Positions 6,127-7,304 of a DNA stretch of 7,304 nucleotides are shown one piece after another. Numbering within the stretch: position 1 is the stretch's first letter; the number at the start of each line of letters is the position of its first letter. A program made the position numbers and the translations under genes. This DNA comes from Bacteroidales bacterium (GTDB lineage Bacteria > Bacteroidota > Bacteroidia > Bacteroidales > UBA7960), in the NCBI GenBank assembly GCA_007122505.1, contig SKTQ01000018.1:1-7304 (forward strand), read 5' to 3'. The notes under the pieces were generated by a model. That model was not told the origin of the DNA and ran no database searches. It was given only the letters and a program-made list of their open reading frames with translations.

Positions 6127-7227
6127 ATGAAGGCATTTATATATCAACAAGACAATTGGCCAAACTTCATCTGGAAAGCTGACGAGTGTATCAACCTATT
6201 GAGCGAAGTACGAAATTTGCAGGGCCGGGTTCTGGGAAGAATGGATTCACTGGGATTTGACCTGAAAAACGAGGCATCCTTAGAGACTTTAACGCTTGAT
6301 GTTTTAAAAACTTCTGAGATTGAGGGAGAGCATCTGAATCAAAGTCAGGTTCGTTCATCAATAGCCAGAAAATTAGGATTGGAAATTGCCGGTTCAGTTG
6401 ATTCCGGAAAAGATGTAGACGGTATTGTTGAGATGATGCTGGATGCAACGCAGAATTGTTTTAAACCTTTAAGTATCGAAAGGCTTTTTGATTGGCATGC
6501 AGCACTTTTCCCAACAGGAAGAAGTGGAATGCACAAAATAACTGTTGCAAATTGGAGAACAGATTCTACCGGCCCAATGCAGGTGGTTTCAGGAGCCATG
6601 GGGAAAGAAAAAGTGCATTTTCAAGCACCTGATTCCAGCATATTGCCCCGTGAGATGAGTCAATTCCTAAACTGGTTTAATACAGATAACCAGCTTGACC
6701 CGGTTATAAAAGCTGCTATTGCGCATTTATGGTTTGTGACCATTCATCCATTTGAAGATGGAAATGGACGAATAGCCAGGGCACTAACGGACATGCTTTT
6801 AGCCCGATCCGATAAAAGCTCACAGCGTTTCTACAGTATGTCAGCTCAGATCAGCAGGGAGAGAAAACAGTATTATGGTGCTCTTGAACGAACACAAAAG
6901 GGAAATCTTGACATCACAAACTGGATCAAATGGTTTCTGCTTTGTTTGATAAACGCACTTAAATCAACAGAAAAAATCTTGAATCGTGTTTTATTTAAAG
7001 CCGATTTTTGGAACAGGCATGCAAAAACAGTCATCAATGAAAGACAAAAAAAGCTACTAAATAAAATTCTTGATGGGTTTGACGGCAAATTGACCTCTTC
7101 CAAATGGGCAAAAATTGCCAAATGCTCCAGGGACACAGCAATCAGAGATATTAACGACTTAATTAACAAAGACATTTTGATAAAAGAAAAAGAAGGAGGC
7201 CGAAGTACCAATTACCAGCTTAAATAA
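6127..7227 (+). CDS. Fic family protein (class II, DUF4172-type N-terminus, C-terminal winged helix), probable AMPylator
   Basis: Fic enzymes transfer AMP, or more rarely another nucleotide moiety, from a nucleotide to hydroxyl side chains of target proteins. From ATG 6127 the protein has 366 residues, close to the usual length of this subfamily. It opens with KAFIYQQDNWPNFIW, typical of the DUF4172-type N-terminus. The inhibitory motif TSEIEG (62-67, S/T-xxx-E-G/N) lies before the Fic core, which defines class II. PMQVVSG (150-156) and the full active-site motif HPFEDGNGR (207-215, catalytic His207) are intact. About 320-365 forms a winged helix (SSKWAKIAKCSRDTAIRDI, then wing EGGRSTNYQL), as in Shewanella SO_4266 and Bacteroides BT_2513 as I recall them. 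A longer in-frame start at 5995 exists, but the extra 44 codons only translate the repeat array and precede the family's conserved start, so I chose 6127. The gene is visibly A+T-rich, especially its last third, and has no recognisable antitoxin neighbour. The target is unknown. Confidence 0.93.
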   Translation: MKAFIYQQDNWPNFIWKADECINLLSEVRNLQGRVLGRMDSLGFDLKNEASLETLTLDVLKTSEIEGEHLNQSQVRSSIARKLGLEIAGSVDSGKDVDGIVEMMLDATQNCFKPLSIERLFDWHAALFPTGRSGMHKITVANWRTDSTGPMQVVSGAMGKEKVHFQAPDSSILPREMSQFLNWFNTDNQLDPVIKAAIAHLWFVTIHPFEDGNGRIARALTDMLLARSDKSSQRFYSMSAQISRERKQYYGALERTQKGNLDITNWIKWFLLCLINALKSTEKILNRVLFKADFWNRHAKTVINERQKKLLNKILDGFDGKLTSSKWAKIAKCSRDTAIRDINDLINKDILIKEKEGGRSTNYQLK

Positions 7228-7304
7228 ATACCCGCAGGTGACCCAAATGACTTTTCATAATTGACGATTAACAAAAATAATAATAACCAAAGTCCCGGTA
7301 CACA

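Noticed and set aside
6873..7211. 112-codon minus-strand frame opposite the end of fic, considered as an antitoxin partner
   Set aside because: It is fully antisense to the conserved fic 3' region including the winged helix, and class II Fic proteins carry their own inhibitory motif.

Overview
The window looks like Bacteroidota chromosome, probably an anaerobic or facultative member. The evidence is a single-chain pyruvate:ferredoxin oxidoreductase of the type common in anaerobic Bacteroidota, a Bacteroidota-type putative porin (Porin_10-like), a patatin/Omp85 fusion of a form frequent in that phylum, starts without Shine-Dalgarno sequences, and upstream elements matching the Bacteroidota promoter consensus (TTTG, about 20 bp, TAnnTTTG). 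I cannot name a genus.

Layout. (1) 1-889, minus strand: the N-terminal 296 residues of pyruvate:ferredoxin oxidoreductase (nifJ), cut by the window edge. (2) 890-1121: a spacer with two promoter-like sites for nifJ. (3) 1122-3071, minus: a 649-residue outer-membrane beta-barrel protein with a histidine-rich N-terminus. (4) 3072-3283: a divergent spacer carrying two GATATCA sites. (5) 3284-5539, plus: a 751-residue patatin-like phospholipase fused to a POTRA domain and an Omp85-type barrel. (6) 5540-5994: no gene, but two kinds of repeat in alternation: blocks of short AATGTG-like repeats, and two long imperfect inverted repeats built from CTTTGCG. (7) 5995-6126: a cluster of four 12-bp repeats in alternating orientation (TTGCAACGAATA and its reverse complement), overlapping a good -7 promoter element. 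(8) 6127-7227, plus: a class II Fic protein with a C-terminal winged helix. (9) 7228-7304: a short tail in which I see nothing.

How the genes relate. The porin and the patatin fusion are divergent and both are predicted outer-membrane proteins, so shared control is possible but unproven. nifJ is a central-metabolism gene with its own promoter and no evident link to its neighbours. fic stands alone, is visibly A+T-richer than the left half of the window, and follows a repeat-rich spacer, which suits an accessory gene. The most interesting signal is the operator-like array of inverted repeats in front of fic: together with the protein's own winged helix it suggests an autoregulated AMPylation gene.
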